This document shows positions 10,706 through 18,670 of a stretch of DNA of 37,619 nt, in pieces (position 1 is the stretch's first letter; each line of letters begins with the position of its first letter). The notes below the pieces were generated by a model. That model was not told the origin of the DNA. It searched no databases and saw only the letters and a list, made by a program, of their open reading frames with translations. Made by a program: the position numbers and the translations under genes. Source of the DNA: Natronococcus jeotgali DSM 18795 (GTDB lineage: Archaea; Halobacteriota; Halobacteria; Halobacteriales; Natrialbaceae); assembly GCF_000337695.1 (NCBI RefSeq), contig NZ_AOIA01000151.1:43058-80676 (forward strand), read 5' to 3'.

Positions 10706-10820
10706 CCGCGAACTACGTCGTCGAGCACCGCGTAGCGTGTGCTCGACACCCGTGAGCGGAAACCGACGACGGGATTTGAATCAGGGAGCGAAGCGAGCGC
10801 AGCGAGCGGAACGACCGTGG

Positions 10821-10845
10821 TTCAGATCTCCCTCTCGGCGCTTTT
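10821..10845 (+). repeat. Second copy of tRNA-Ser 3' end
   Basis: This matches 24 of 25 bases of 10681-10705 and ends in the same cggcgctttt. Similarity goes on loosely: both copies are followed by a hairpin-forming stretch containing ccgcgtagcg (10728 and 10867). The 115 bp between the copies hold an imperfect hairpin (10720-10747) and a gagcgaagcgagcg low-complexity run, and no gene. Confidence 0.55.
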
Positions 10846-11157
10846 GCAGTACCAAACCGGTGAGCGCCGCGTAGCGGTGCGAACCACTCGTCGCGAGGCC
10901 GTCGAAAACGCGTTCTCCCCGTTCGATCGCTCTCCTGGGAACCACGTGCCGGTTGCGTCGCGTCGACGGAGCCGAGCAACAGGAGCCGACCAATAGCGGG
11001 TGTCGTCGTCAATCAGTATCGAATAGACGGATCTCCAAAACGCCGCCGGTCGGAGCTCTCGAATGTTCATCGATATCGACTAGTATTAGTGATCTGTGAA
11101 TTCGGAAAAGTACATGGAGGGAAACACCCATTAGACTGTTTCAGAAACTGTTGTGCT
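10846..11157. other. 312-bp stretch without a gene, ahead of the LUD operon
   Basis: No supported gene is seen. TATA-like blocks occur at gtattag (around 11082-11088) and cattaga (11129-11135); the latter is 23-29 nt before the lutC-like ATG and is the better candidate. Just after it lies a small dyad GTTTC-A-GAAAC (11138-11148), a possible operator. Confidence 0.4.
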
Positions 11158-11664
11158 ATGTCAGCCGAGCCAATCGCGACCTTCGAATCGTCTCTCGACG
11201 AAGTCGGGGTCGAACTCGTCCGGACGAGTGCGGATCAGTTCGAGTCCGCGCTGACGCCGCTTCTCGACGCACCCGCAGTCGGCGCTTCGCTCCCGTTCGA
11301 GAACGTCTCTCTACCGGACGCCGTAGAAACAGATCCGGGAGTAGAGAAACTCGAGGCCGCTAAAACCGGCGTCACCGCCGCCGGATACGGTATCGCAGAC
11401 TACGGGTCCGTGATTATCCAAGGCGGCCCCGACGGCGAGGAGCCGGCGAGCCTCTACGCCGACGAACACGTCGCCGTCGTCGCCGGCAGCGACGTTCTCC
11501 CGGACATGGACGCGACGTTCGATCGGCTCGCCGAGGATATTCGTAGCGGCACCGGGCAAGCCATCATCGCAACCGGACCGAGCGCTACGGCGGACATGGG
11601 CGCGCTCGTAAAAGGTGCGCACGGTCCGGTGGAAGTCACCGTCGTTCTCCTGGAGGACAGATAG
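11158..11664 (+). CDS. lutC: LutC/YkgG-like LUD domain protein
   Basis: This 168-residue protein is a single LUD domain as in LutC, a member of the LutABC system that oxidises L-lactate in bacteria. The C-terminal signature is clear: YGIADYGSVII near 77-87, then ATGPSATADMGALVKGAHGP near 138-157. ATG 11158 gives the usual N-terminus (MSAEPIATFESSL); an upstream in-frame ATG at 11089 would add 23 unlikely residues. The stop abuts the start of the next gene. Function as part of a lactate-oxidising iron-sulfur complex is inferred from family and neighbour; no lactate permease is nearby. Confidence 0.8.
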   Translation: MSAEPIATFESSLDEVGVELVRTSADQFESALTPLLDAPAVGASLPFENVSLPDAVETDPGVEKLEAAKTGVTAAGYGIADYGSVIIQGGPDGEEPASLYADEHVAVVAGSDVLPDMDATFDRLAEDIRSGTGQAIIATGPSATADMGALVKGAHGPVEVTVVLLEDR

Positions 11665-13851
11665 ATGAGCGTCGATACCCGCCAGCGGAAAGCCGAACGC
11701 ATCCGCCACCTTCTCGAAACCGAAGGCGACAGCGTCCACAAGAACACGCAGGTCTTCAACAACGGCCGTTACGAGTCCACCGCGGATCTCGAGGACTACG
11801 AGGCGCTCAAAGACGAAGCCCGCGCCATCAAAGAGGATGCCATCGAACGCCTCCCCGAACTCGTCGATCGGGTTACCGAAACGATCGAAGCTAACGGCGG
11901 CACCGTCTACGTCGCTGACGACGCCGCCGACGCGAACCGATATGTAACGGAGGTCGCCGACGGCCGCGACGTCGTGAAGTCGAAGTCGATGACAAGCGAG
12001 GAGATCGAGGTAAACGAATCCCTGGAGGCCAGCGGGTCGGACGTCTGGGAGACCGACCTCGCCGAATTCGTGTTGCAGGTCGCCGACGAGGCGCCCTCGC
12101 ACATCGTCGCACCGGCCATTCACAAGTCCCGCGAGGAGATCGCGGAGCTGTTCAACGCGTATTTCGATCCGGAGAAACCCCTCGAGACCGCCCAGGAACT
12201 GACGCAGTTCGCCCGCGAGCATCTCGGTGAGAAGATCGCGGACGCCGACGTTGGCATGACCGGGGCGAACTTCGTCACAGCGGACACCGGCACGCTCGCG
12301 TTGGTTACGAGCGAGGGCAACGCTCGTAAGTGCGTGCAGGCGACGGACACCCACATCGCGGTCGCGGGCGTGGAAAAGCTCGTGCCCCGCGTCGAGGACC
12401 TGCAACCGTTCGTCGAACTCATCGGTCGGTCGGGGACCGGACAGGACATCACCTCTTACGTTTCGCTTTTCACGCCGCCCGGCGATTCGCCGACCTTCGA
12501 TGGGGACGGTGAACTCGGCTCCGGCGACGATCGCGAATTCCACCTCGTGCTCATCGACAACGGCCGCATGGAGATGCGCGAGGACGACCAACTCCGGGAG
12601 ACGCTGTACTGCATCCGGTGTTCCGCGTGCGCGAACTCGTGTGCGAACTTCCAGCACGTCGGCGGCCACGCCTTCGGCGGCGAGACGTACTCGGGCGGTA
12701 TCGCTACCGGCTGGGAAGCCGGCGTCCACGGCGCCGACAGCGCCGCGGAGTTCAACGACCTCTGTACGGGGTGCAGTCGGTGCGTGAATCAGTGTCCGGT
12801 GAAGATCGACATCCCGTGGATCAACACCGTCGTCCGCGACCGCATCAACCGCGGCACGGACGGGGATCTCGACTTCCTCGTAGACGGGCTCACACCCGAC
12901 GAGGAACCCGGCGGAGTCGACCTGCAAAAGCGCCTGTTCGGAAACTTCGATACGCTGGCGAAACTCGGGTCGACGTTCGCACCGCTCTCGAACTGGGTCG
13001 CACAGACCGGGCCCGCCCGCTCCCTGCTGGAGCGGACTCTCGGCGTCGATAGCCGACGCGAACTCCCGGCGTTCGAGCGCGAATCCCTCGTCGAGTGGTT
13101 CGAGAACCGTGGACCGCGAGTGGATCCCGAGGAGGCGCGCCGTCAGGTCGCGCTCTATCCCGACGCGTACACGAACTACGTGCGCACCGAGCGCGGGAAG
13201 GCCGCCGTCCGCGTCCTCGAGGCGCTCGACGTCCGCGTCGACGTCCCGGCTGCCGGCGAGAGCGGGCGTGCACCGCTCTCACAGGGGATGGTGGCGACCG
13301 CCCAGTCCAACGCCGAAGACGTCTACGATTCCCTCGCACCCGCCGTCGCCGCGGGCCACGACGTCGTCGTCGTGGAGCCATCGGACCTCGCGATGTTCCA
13401 CCGGGAGTACGAGCGACTCCTCCCCGAGGACGAATACGCCGCGCTGAAAGACCGCAGTTACGAGGTCATGGAGTACGTCTACGGTCTGCTGGAAAACGGC
13501 GCAGACCTCGACGCGCTCCCCGAGGGGGATGACACGCGGATCGCCTACCACAGCCACTGCCAGCAGCGCACGCTCGATCTCGAGCCCTATACGGTCGCGG
13601 TTCTCGAGGACTGCGGGTTCGACGTCACGACCTCGGACGTGGAGTGCTGTGGGATGGCCGGGAGCTTCGGGTACAAGTCCGAGTACTACGAACTCAGCGT
13701 GGACGTCGGCGAAGCGCTCGTCGATCAGTTCACGACGGAGAACACCGCGGACCGCACCGTCGTCGCCAGCGGCACGTCCTGTCTCGAGCAACTCGACGCG
13801 CTGCTCGCGCGTCGACCCGCACATCCGGTGCGGCTACTCGATACGCGGTAG
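11665..13851 (+). CDS. lutB: LutB-LutA fusion: LUD, ferredoxin and CCG domain iron-sulfur protein
   Basis: The 728-residue protein combines what are two proteins in Bacillus LutABC. Residues about 60-300 form a LUD domain (ADVGMTGANFVTADTGTLAL near 193-212). Two 4Fe-4S motifs follow: Cys316/319/322/326 and Cys367/370/373/377. The C-terminal third is a LutA/GlpC-like cysteine-rich domain with HSHC (Cys632), the ECCG motif (Cys661-Cys662) and Cys706 in SGTSC. It starts on the base after the lutC stop, with GGAGGA 9-14 nt ahead. The pair is probably a cytoplasmic L-lactate (or other 2-hydroxyacid) dehydrogenase complex giving electrons to an unknown carrier. A glycolate-type role cannot be excluded. 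Confidence 0.85.
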   Translation: MSVDTRQRKAERIRHLLETEGDSVHKNTQVFNNGRYESTADLEDYEALKDEARAIKEDAIERLPELVDRVTETIEANGGTVYVADDAADANRYVTEVADGRDVVKSKSMTSEEIEVNESLEASGSDVWETDLAEFVLQVADEAPSHIVAPAIHKSREEIAELFNAYFDPEKPLETAQELTQFAREHLGEKIADADVGMTGANFVTADTGTLALVTSEGNARKCVQATDTHIAVAGVEKLVPRVEDLQPFVELIGRSGTGQDITSYVSLFTPPGDSPTFDGDGELGSGDDREFHLVLIDNGRMEMREDDQLRETLYCIRCSACANSCANFQHVGGHAFGGETYSGGIATGWEAGVHGADSAAEFNDLCTGCSRCVNQCPVKIDIPWINTVVRDRINRGTDGDLDFLVDGLTPDEEPGGVDLQKRLFGNFDTLAKLGSTFAPLSNWVAQTGPARSLLERTLGVDSRRELPAFERESLVEWFENRGPRVDPEEARRQVALYPDAYTNYVRTERGKAAVRVLEALDVRVDVPAAGESGRAPLSQGMVATAQSNAEDVYDSLAPAVAAGHDVVVVEPSDLAMFHREYERLLPEDEYAALKDRSYEVMEYVYGLLENGADLDALPEGDDTRIAYHSHCQQRTLDLEPYTVAVLEDCGFDVTTSDVECCGMAGSFGYKSEYYELSVDVGEALVDQFTTENTADRTVVASGTSCLEQLDALLARRPAHPVRLLDTR

Positions 13852-14100
13852 TCGGAATCGGCGCCGGCGCGAGCGCGCTGGTGCCCTGGCGAGTCGGGCA
13901 CGAACTGCTCGCGGGCGGCATCGGTGTGCGGTGGTCGTTCCGCCGGTCGGACCCCGCTCGAAGGCGCGACTCTCGCGGCGACCGCCCCATCCCGGCCGAT
14001 CGGTTCGGGAATCGTCGTCGGTCCGTCCGGATCGGCCGTGCGTCGTCGGCCCGACTCTGGACGGACTTGTGGCGGACATCGGGCAGCGAATACTCGACAC
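13852..14100. other. Gene-free stretch between the LUD operon and the SMR exporter
   Basis: The gap from 13852 to 14167 is 316 bp. I find no supported gene or RNA in this part; the promoter elements of the exporter occupy the last 70 bp. Confidence 0.5.
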
Positions 14101-14137
14101 CCGATCCGCCGCGGATCGGCGGAGAACCGAAACTATA
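14101..14137 (+). promoter_or_regulatory. Inverted repeat and TATA box of the SMR exporter gene
   Basis: CCGATCCG-CCG-CGGATCGG (14101-14119) is a perfect 8-bp inverted repeat. A TATA-like aactata (14131-14137) follows 11 bp later and is 31-37 nt before the ATG. The repeat lies where archaeal activators or repressors bind next to BRE/TATA. Confidence 0.5.
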
Positions 14138-14167
14138 GCCCGGTCGAGTCGGAAGACGGAGAGTGAA

Positions 14168-14491
14168 ATGTCGTGGTATCTCCTGTTGCTCGCCGGACTG
14201 TTCGAAATCGGCTGGGCGGTCGGACTCGAGTACTCCGACGGACTCACGAAACCGTGGCCCACGCTCGGAACCGTCGTTTCCCTCGTTATCAGTATGGTTC
14301 TGCTGGCACAGGCCGTCAAGGACCTCCCCGTGGGCACGGCCTACGCAGTGTGGACGGGCGTCGGTGCCGTCGGAACCGCGTCGCTCGGGATCGTCCTGTT
14401 CGACGAACCGGCGACGCTCGCTCGGGTGGCGTGTATCGGCGTGATCGTCGTCGGTATCGTCGGTCTCCACCTCGCGTCCGGCGGCCACTGA
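14168..14491 (+). CDS. gdx: SMR family transporter, Gdx/SugE type
   Basis: This 107-residue protein has the four membrane helices of small multidrug resistance transporters, which work as antiparallel dimers and exchange protons for cations. Glu13 (GLFEIGWAVGLEYSDG) is the conserved substrate/proton-binding glutamate. The PVGTAYAVWTGVGAVG stretch near 57-72 has the Trp-Thr-Gly pattern of the Gdx/SugE branch (guanidinium exporters) rather than EmrE. It starts at ATG 14168 after gagtgaa. No bacterial-type guanidine riboswitch was recognised upstream. It stands alone as a single-gene unit; substrate remains an inference. Confidence 0.88.
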   Translation: MSWYLLLLAGLFEIGWAVGLEYSDGLTKPWPTLGTVVSLVISMVLLAQAVKDLPVGTAYAVWTGVGAVGTASLGIVLFDEPATLARVACIGVIVVGIVGLHLASGGH

Positions 14492-14683
14492 CCCGTTGCC
14501 GGCGCAGTCTGTGCGCCGAATTTCGGGGCCGATACGTTCTCGCGCGGTTCCGCGCTCCCGCTCGGCGTTCCACGATCTCGAGTCCGCCGCTCGCGCCGAC
14601 CCCCGTTCGAACGGAGCCGTGACCGTTCGTCCGTTCTAGAGCTCTTTTCCCGTGGTATGAGTACCCATCTCTCGCAGGGAACC

Positions 14684-14692
14684 GCTTTATTC
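14684..14692 (+). promoter_or_regulatory. TATA box of the Fe-S protein gene
   Basis: gctttattc predicts transcription from about 14712-14718, about 60 nt before the main start and a few bases before a short ORF at 14724. Confidence 0.5.
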
Positions 14693-14723
14693 CCGCAGCT
14701 ATGGGAGGGAGTCCCGAACCGAC

Positions 14724-14780
14724 ATGGTGTCACAGCACAGTACGGTCCCGACGGCGAGACGGGGTGAGCGGGCGCGATGA
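14724..14780 (+). CDS. Candidate 18-residue leader ORF
   Basis: A frame MVSQHSTVPTARRGERAR starts just after the predicted transcription start and its TGA overlaps the next ATG (ATGA). It may couple translation to the Fe-S gene or be chance. Nothing but position supports it. Confidence 0.2.
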   Translation: MVSQHSTVPTARRGERAR

Positions 14781-16189
14781 CCGCAGACGAGGAGGGCGGT
14801 CCCGAGGACGAGCCGTTTCACCCCTTCGGGGAGGCCGCCGAGGAGGAGTACCGGGCCATGCTCGAGGAAACCGACTACGACGCGGATCTCGGGATGGCGA
14901 TGGCCGAGGACGCCCTGCGGGTCACCAAGGGGGAGCTCTCGGAGGCCGAGTTCCACGAACGGTACCACGAGGACGTCCTCGCGGAGTTCGGCGAGGACGA
15001 GCGCCCGACCAAGGAGGCCTACGAGAACGCGATGGGGGAGGCGAAGGGGACGCTCGGGGGGATGCTCGAGCGCTTCGCGGGCGACGGAACGGGATCGCGC
15101 CGCGAGACCATGAAGAAGATGGGCGTCGGTGCGGCTGCGGTCGGCCTGGGCGCGTGGGGGACCGCCGAGGGCGGCGACGAGCCCGATCCCGCCCCGGCCG
15201 TGGCGGAGGAGGAAGCCGAGGACGAGGAGGGAACCCAGTGGGGGATGACCCTGGATCTCGAAGTCTGCGACGGGTGTCTCTCCTGCGTGGTCGCGTGCAA
15301 CCAGGAGCACAACTGGAACGAGGGGGCGAACTGGATGTACATCCTCGCGTACGACGACGGCACCGTCGAGTCGCCCGATACCGACGACTTCGAGGACACG
15401 CGCGATTTCAACATGCTGATCCGCCCCTGTCAGCACTGCACGGACGCCCCCTGTGAGAAGGTCTGTCCGACCACGGCCCGTCACACCCGCGAGGAGGGCG
15501 GGCTCGTGCTCACCGACTACGACGTCTGCATCGGCTGTCGGTACTGCCAGGTCGCCTGTCCCTACGGGGTCAACTACTTCCAGTGGTCGGAACCCGAGGT
15601 CGACGCTCCATCGGAGGATCTCGGGGAGGACATGATGTACGACGAGCGCGGGCGCTGGGTCAGCGGCCGCGGACCGCGCGGGGTGATGGAGAAGTGCATC
15701 TTCGACCCGGCCCGCCAGGACGGCAACCGGGGCGAGGAGTTCGTCGGTCGCACGGCCTGCGAGGACGCCTGCCCGCCGGGCGCCATCCAGTTCGGCGACA
15801 TGAACGACCCCGAGAGCGATCCCCAGCGCTACGCCGAGAACGTTCCCCTCGCACGCGCACTCGAGGCCGATCCGGACGACGAGGAGCTCCAGGAGGCGAT
15901 CGCGGTCCTCGAGGGCGACCAGGAGCCCGCCGAGGAGGAGGGCGGCGACGGACTGACCGAGGACGAGGCCGAGCAGCTCCTGCGGGGCGAGTACGGGGAC
16001 GCCGAGTCGACGTTCAAGCTCCTCGAGGACTACAACACCGATCCGAACGTCCTCTACATCGGCAACGAGCCCGGACCGGAAGCCGAGCAGGTCCCGGGGC
16101 CGGTCGCCTACGAGGACGTCGGCCAGCTCGACGTCCGCAAAGACGCCCTCGACGACGGGACGTTCGGCGGCTCCGACCTGTCGCTGTGA
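14777..16189 (+). CDS. Four-cluster Fe-S protein (DmsB/PsrB/DsrO-like) with internal twin-arginine motif
   Basis: The 470-residue protein resembles the electron-transfer subunits of molybdopterin oxidoreductases. Cluster motifs are Cys164/167/170/174, Cys218/221/226/230, Cys251/254/257/261 and a fourth with Cys307, Cys328 and Cys332, where the usual second Cys is Asp310 (CIFD). Residues 1-105 form an acidic extension. Then comes SRRETMKKMGVGAAAVGLGAW (from 107), which looks like a Tat signal but lies inside the protein. A charged acidic insert spans about 340-400. Neither a catalytic molybdopterin subunit nor an NrfD membrane partner is adjacent, so its complex is unknown. An internal start near the RR motif was considered, but the 5' part has the same codon character as the rest. 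Confidence 0.8.
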   Translation: MTADEEGGPEDEPFHPFGEAAEEEYRAMLEETDYDADLGMAMAEDALRVTKGELSEAEFHERYHEDVLAEFGEDERPTKEAYENAMGEAKGTLGGMLERFAGDGTGSRRETMKKMGVGAAAVGLGAWGTAEGGDEPDPAPAVAEEEAEDEEGTQWGMTLDLEVCDGCLSCVVACNQEHNWNEGANWMYILAYDDGTVESPDTDDFEDTRDFNMLIRPCQHCTDAPCEKVCPTTARHTREEGGLVLTDYDVCIGCRYCQVACPYGVNYFQWSEPEVDAPSEDLGEDMMYDERGRWVSGRGPRGVMEKCIFDPARQDGNRGEEFVGRTACEDACPPGAIQFGDMNDPESDPQRYAENVPLARALEADPDDEELQEAIAVLEGDQEPAEEEGGDGLTEDEAEQLLRGEYGDAESTFKLLEDYNTDPNVLYIGNEPGPEAEQVPGPVAYEDVGQLDVRKDALDDGTFGGSDLSL

Positions 16190-16265
16190 GCGACGACGGC
16201 CCCTCGCGGTCTCCGGTGCGATCGAGATAACCTACCTTCATACCGCTCGAGCGCGATCGCCCGGT

Positions 16266-16463
16266 ATGGAGCTCCGTCAGCGACTCGTCGTCGGGACGCT
16301 CTGGATCGGCGTCGCGGCGCTGATCGCGTCGACGCTGTTTCCGATCTCGTCGATCTCGGTCGGTGCGGCGGCCCGGCTGTTCGTCGTCGTCCTCGCGCTC
16401 TTTCTCGCGGGCATCTACCTGTTCGACCCCTGGGGCGTGCTCGATCGACAGCCGTTTCACTGA
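16266..16463 (+). CDS. Small membrane protein, two helices, unknown function
   Basis: The 65-residue protein has two hydrophobic segments (about residues 8-27 and 33-52) separated by a short SSISVG turn, and ends in DPWGVLDRQPFH. The first Met at 16266 is followed by a positively charged MELRQR, consistent with a cytoplasmic N-terminus. A TATA-like ataacct lies about 35 nt upstream. It sits tail to tail with the citramalate synthase gene. I do not recognise the family. Confidence 0.6.
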   Translation: MELRQRLVVGTLWIGVAALIASTLFPISSISVGAAARLFVVVLALFLAGIYLFDPWGVLDRQPFH

Positions 16464-16502
16464 GCCCCGGATCGGAACGGAGCCGGAAAATCGGAACCGG
16501 AG

Positions 16503-18029
16503 TCAGTCGTCAGCGGGCGCGAGCGGCTGCGCGTCCCGCCCGAGCAACCGATCGAGCGCGTCGACCATCGCCTCGACGCTCGCGCGCGTGATGTCGGCCT
16601 CGCTCCGGGCGACGGTCACCGAGCGGTCGTTTCGGACCATCGTCACCTCGACGGTGACGACGGCGTCGGTCCCGCCGGTAACGGCGTCGACGTGGTAGGA
16701 CTCGAGTTCGGCGTCGGCCATCGACCCGAGCGCCTCCCGAACCGCGGAGACGGCGGCGTCGACGGGTCCGGAGCCGGTGCCGCTGGCGACCCGTTCCTCG
16801 CCCTCGACCTCGAGGCGAATGCTCGCGGTGGGGACGGCGCCGCCGCTGGTGGCGTTCAGATCCAGCAGTTCGACGACCCGCTCGCGGTCGTCGCCCGTGA
16901 CGTCCTCGGCGATGGCGAGCAGGTCGGCGTCCGTAACGCGGCGACCCCGGTCGCCGAGCTCGGTGACGCGGGTCGCGATCTCGGCGACCTCGTCGGGGTC
17001 GGCCTCGACCGCGTGTTCCTCGAGGGTCGCCGCCACGCCGGCCCGGCCCGTGTGCTTGCCAAGCGCGAGCCGTCGCTCGCGTCCGACCGTCTCGGGCGCG
17101 TAGGGCTCGTACATCTTGTCGTCCTTGAGGGTACCGTCGGTGTGGATCCCGCTCTCGTGGGTGAAGGCGTTCTCGCCGATGACGGCCTTGTTCGGCGCCA
17201 GCGGCACGCCCGTCGCCCGCGAAACGCGCTGTGCGAGGTCGTACAGCTCCTCGAGTTCGACCGTCTCGACGCCGTAGACGTGCTCGAGCGCGATCGCGAC
17301 CTCCTCCAGGGCGACGTTGCCGGCCCGTTCGCCGAGCCCGTTGACGGTGCAATGGACCAGATCGGCGCCAGCCGACACCGCCGAGACCGCGTTCGCGACG
17401 CCCAGTCCCAGATCGTCGTGGGTGTGGGCGCTGACGGGACCCAGTTCGGCGAGCCGGGAGACTGCCTCGGCGGTACGCTCGGGACCGGTGTGGCCGACGG
17501 TGTCGGCGAAGCAGGTTCGGTCGGCGCCGGCCTCGAGGGCGGCGCCCATCAGCTCCTCGAGGTAGTCCAGGTCGGCCCGGGAGCCGTCCTCGCCGATGAC
17601 CTCGACCCAGAGGTCGTGGTCGGTGGCGTACTCGACGAGCTCCGCGGTCTTCGCGAGGTTGTCCTCGCGGGAGGTGCCGACCTTCCCCTCGACGTGGCGG
17701 TCGCTGGCGGGGACGACGATATGGACGCCGTCGACGTCGCACTCGAGCGCGAGGTCGACGTCGCCTTTCATCCCGCGACAGAAGCTCGTCACGCGAGCGT
17801 CGAGATCGAGGTCGGTCACCCGCGAGATCGCCTGTCGCTCGCCCGCGCCCGTACAGGCGCTGCCGGCCTCGATGACGGCGACGCCGGCTCGCTCGAGCCC
17901 GCGGGCGATCTCGACCTTCTCGTCGGGCGACAGGGAGACACCCGGGGCTTGTTCGCCGTCGCGAAGCGTCGTATCGAGAAGGCGCACTGTACGGTCGGCT
18001 GCGATCGTCTGCTCCGGAGTCGTAGTCAC
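16503..18029 (-). CDS. cimA: (R)-citramalate synthase / 2-isopropylmalate synthase family
   Basis: The 508-residue enzyme condenses acetyl-CoA with pyruvate (citramalate, isoleucine route) or with 2-oxoisovalerate (leucine route). The HMGL-type TIM barrel covers about residues 15-280: LLDTTLRDGEQAPG holds the catalytic Arg and metal Asp, and AHTHDDLGLG and NGLGERAGN hold metal and substrate residues. FTHESGIHTDG follows. The C-terminal LeuA regulatory domain (about 370-500) suggests feedback control by an amino acid. The start is GTG 18029 with a weak TATA-like gaattt 25-30 nt upstream. Telling CimA from LeuA needs a tree; no leuCDB or ilv genes are adjacent. Confidence 0.85.
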   Translation of the reverse strand: MTTTPEQTIAADRTVRLLDTTLRDGEQAPGVSLSPDEKVEIARGLERAGVAVIEAGSACTGAGERQAISRVTDLDLDARVTSFCRGMKGDVDLALECDVDGVHIVVPASDRHVEGKVGTSREDNLAKTAELVEYATDHDLWVEVIGEDGSRADLDYLEELMGAALEAGADRTCFADTVGHTGPERTAEAVSRLAELGPVSAHTHDDLGLGVANAVSAVSAGADLVHCTVNGLGERAGNVALEEVAIALEHVYGVETVELEELYDLAQRVSRATGVPLAPNKAVIGENAFTHESGIHTDGTLKDDKMYEPYAPETVGRERRLALGKHTGRAGVAATLEEHAVEADPDEVAEIATRVTELGDRGRRVTDADLLAIAEDVTGDDRERVVELLDLNATSGGAVPTASIRLEVEGEERVASGTGSGPVDAAVSAVREALGSMADAELESYHVDAVTGGTDAVVTVEVTMVRNDRSVTVARSEADITRASVEAMVDALDRLLGRDAQPLAPADD

Positions 18030-18213
18030 GAAGGAAGGGCTATCTCGGCCCTGGAATTTCGCGCCCAGCCGGGTTGCCCCGACTTCCTCTATCCTCGGAC
18101 TCCGGCGTTGAGAACGAATCTCGTGCCATCGTATCCCGACCTATTCCGACGGGGCGACTTAACCTCGCCGGTGTCGGCATCTTCTGCGGCCGAACGCGCT
18201 CGAGGTGGAAAGG

Positions 18214-18567
18214 TTACGTCCGCTCGAGAACCAGCTCGTCGCCGGGTTCGACGCCGTCGGCCGCCCCCGCGGGTAGCTCGAGCAGCAGGTCGGCCCGCTC
18301 GCGGGCGATCCCCCGCCAGGGCCGCAGGCGCTCGACGCGCCGTACGACGCCCTCTTCGACCCAGATCACGTCCAGCGGCACGAACACGAACAACATGTGG
18401 ACGTCGCGGGGCCGCGCCGACCCGAACCGGAAGGCGAGCGCGTACCCCTCGGGCAGCGAACGGCGGAAGGTGAGTCCCCGGAGCTGAGCCAGCGCGGAGT
18501 CGGCCGTCTCCACGGTCGCGGCCAGTCGGCGGGCGACGCCGGATTTCGGGTAGTGGCGCAGTTGCAC
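18214..18567 (-). CDS. DUF192 family protein
   Basis: The 117-residue protein matches the DUF192 fold, a small beta domain of unknown function. Recognised features are LRGLTFRRSLPEGYALAF near 31-48, VHMLFVFVPLDVIWVEEG near 57-74 and the ending LLELPAGAADGVEPGDELVL. The GTG at 18567 was chosen because an AAGCTTTT box lies 26-33 nt upstream and the family starts near here; an ATG at 18660 would add 31 residues unlike the family. It is divergent from the HNH-like gene and they share the intergenic region. Confidence 0.75.
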   Translation of the reverse strand: MQLRHYPKSGVARRLAATVETADSALAQLRGLTFRRSLPEGYALAFRFGSARPRDVHMLFVFVPLDVIWVEEGVVRRVERLRPWRGIARERADLLLELPAGAADGVEPGDELVLERT

Positions 18568-18670
18568 GCCCTCGAGTGCCCGCCGAGACGGGAAAAGCTT
18601 CCCGCGGAACTCGAGCGGTGAGTTCGAATGGGCGAGGGGTTGAAACGTCGCGCTCGCCAACGGGACGGCG

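Noticed and set aside
10784-10845. Second tRNA gene downstream of tRNA-Ser
   Set aside because: Only the T-arm and 3' acceptor half are present; no D arm or anticodon stem can be formed.
10739-10996. Short frames between tRNA-Ser and the LUD genes
   Set aside because: They run through the duplicated tRNA end and low-complexity repeats, show no start context and no recognisable family.
13852-14138. Frames continuing past the LutB stop into the exporter gene
   Set aside because: These are out-of-frame extensions without start signals; the exporter begins at its own ATG 14168 with its own TATA box.
14041-14170. Guanidine riboswitch upstream of gdx
   Set aside because: No pair of ACGR-loop hairpins or other known guanidine aptamer pattern could be found; the dyad is better read as a DNA operator.
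11158-14491. LUD-Gdx region as a genomic island
   Set aside because: It follows the tRNA repeat, but no integrase or far-end repeat is visible and base composition is not clearly different by eye.
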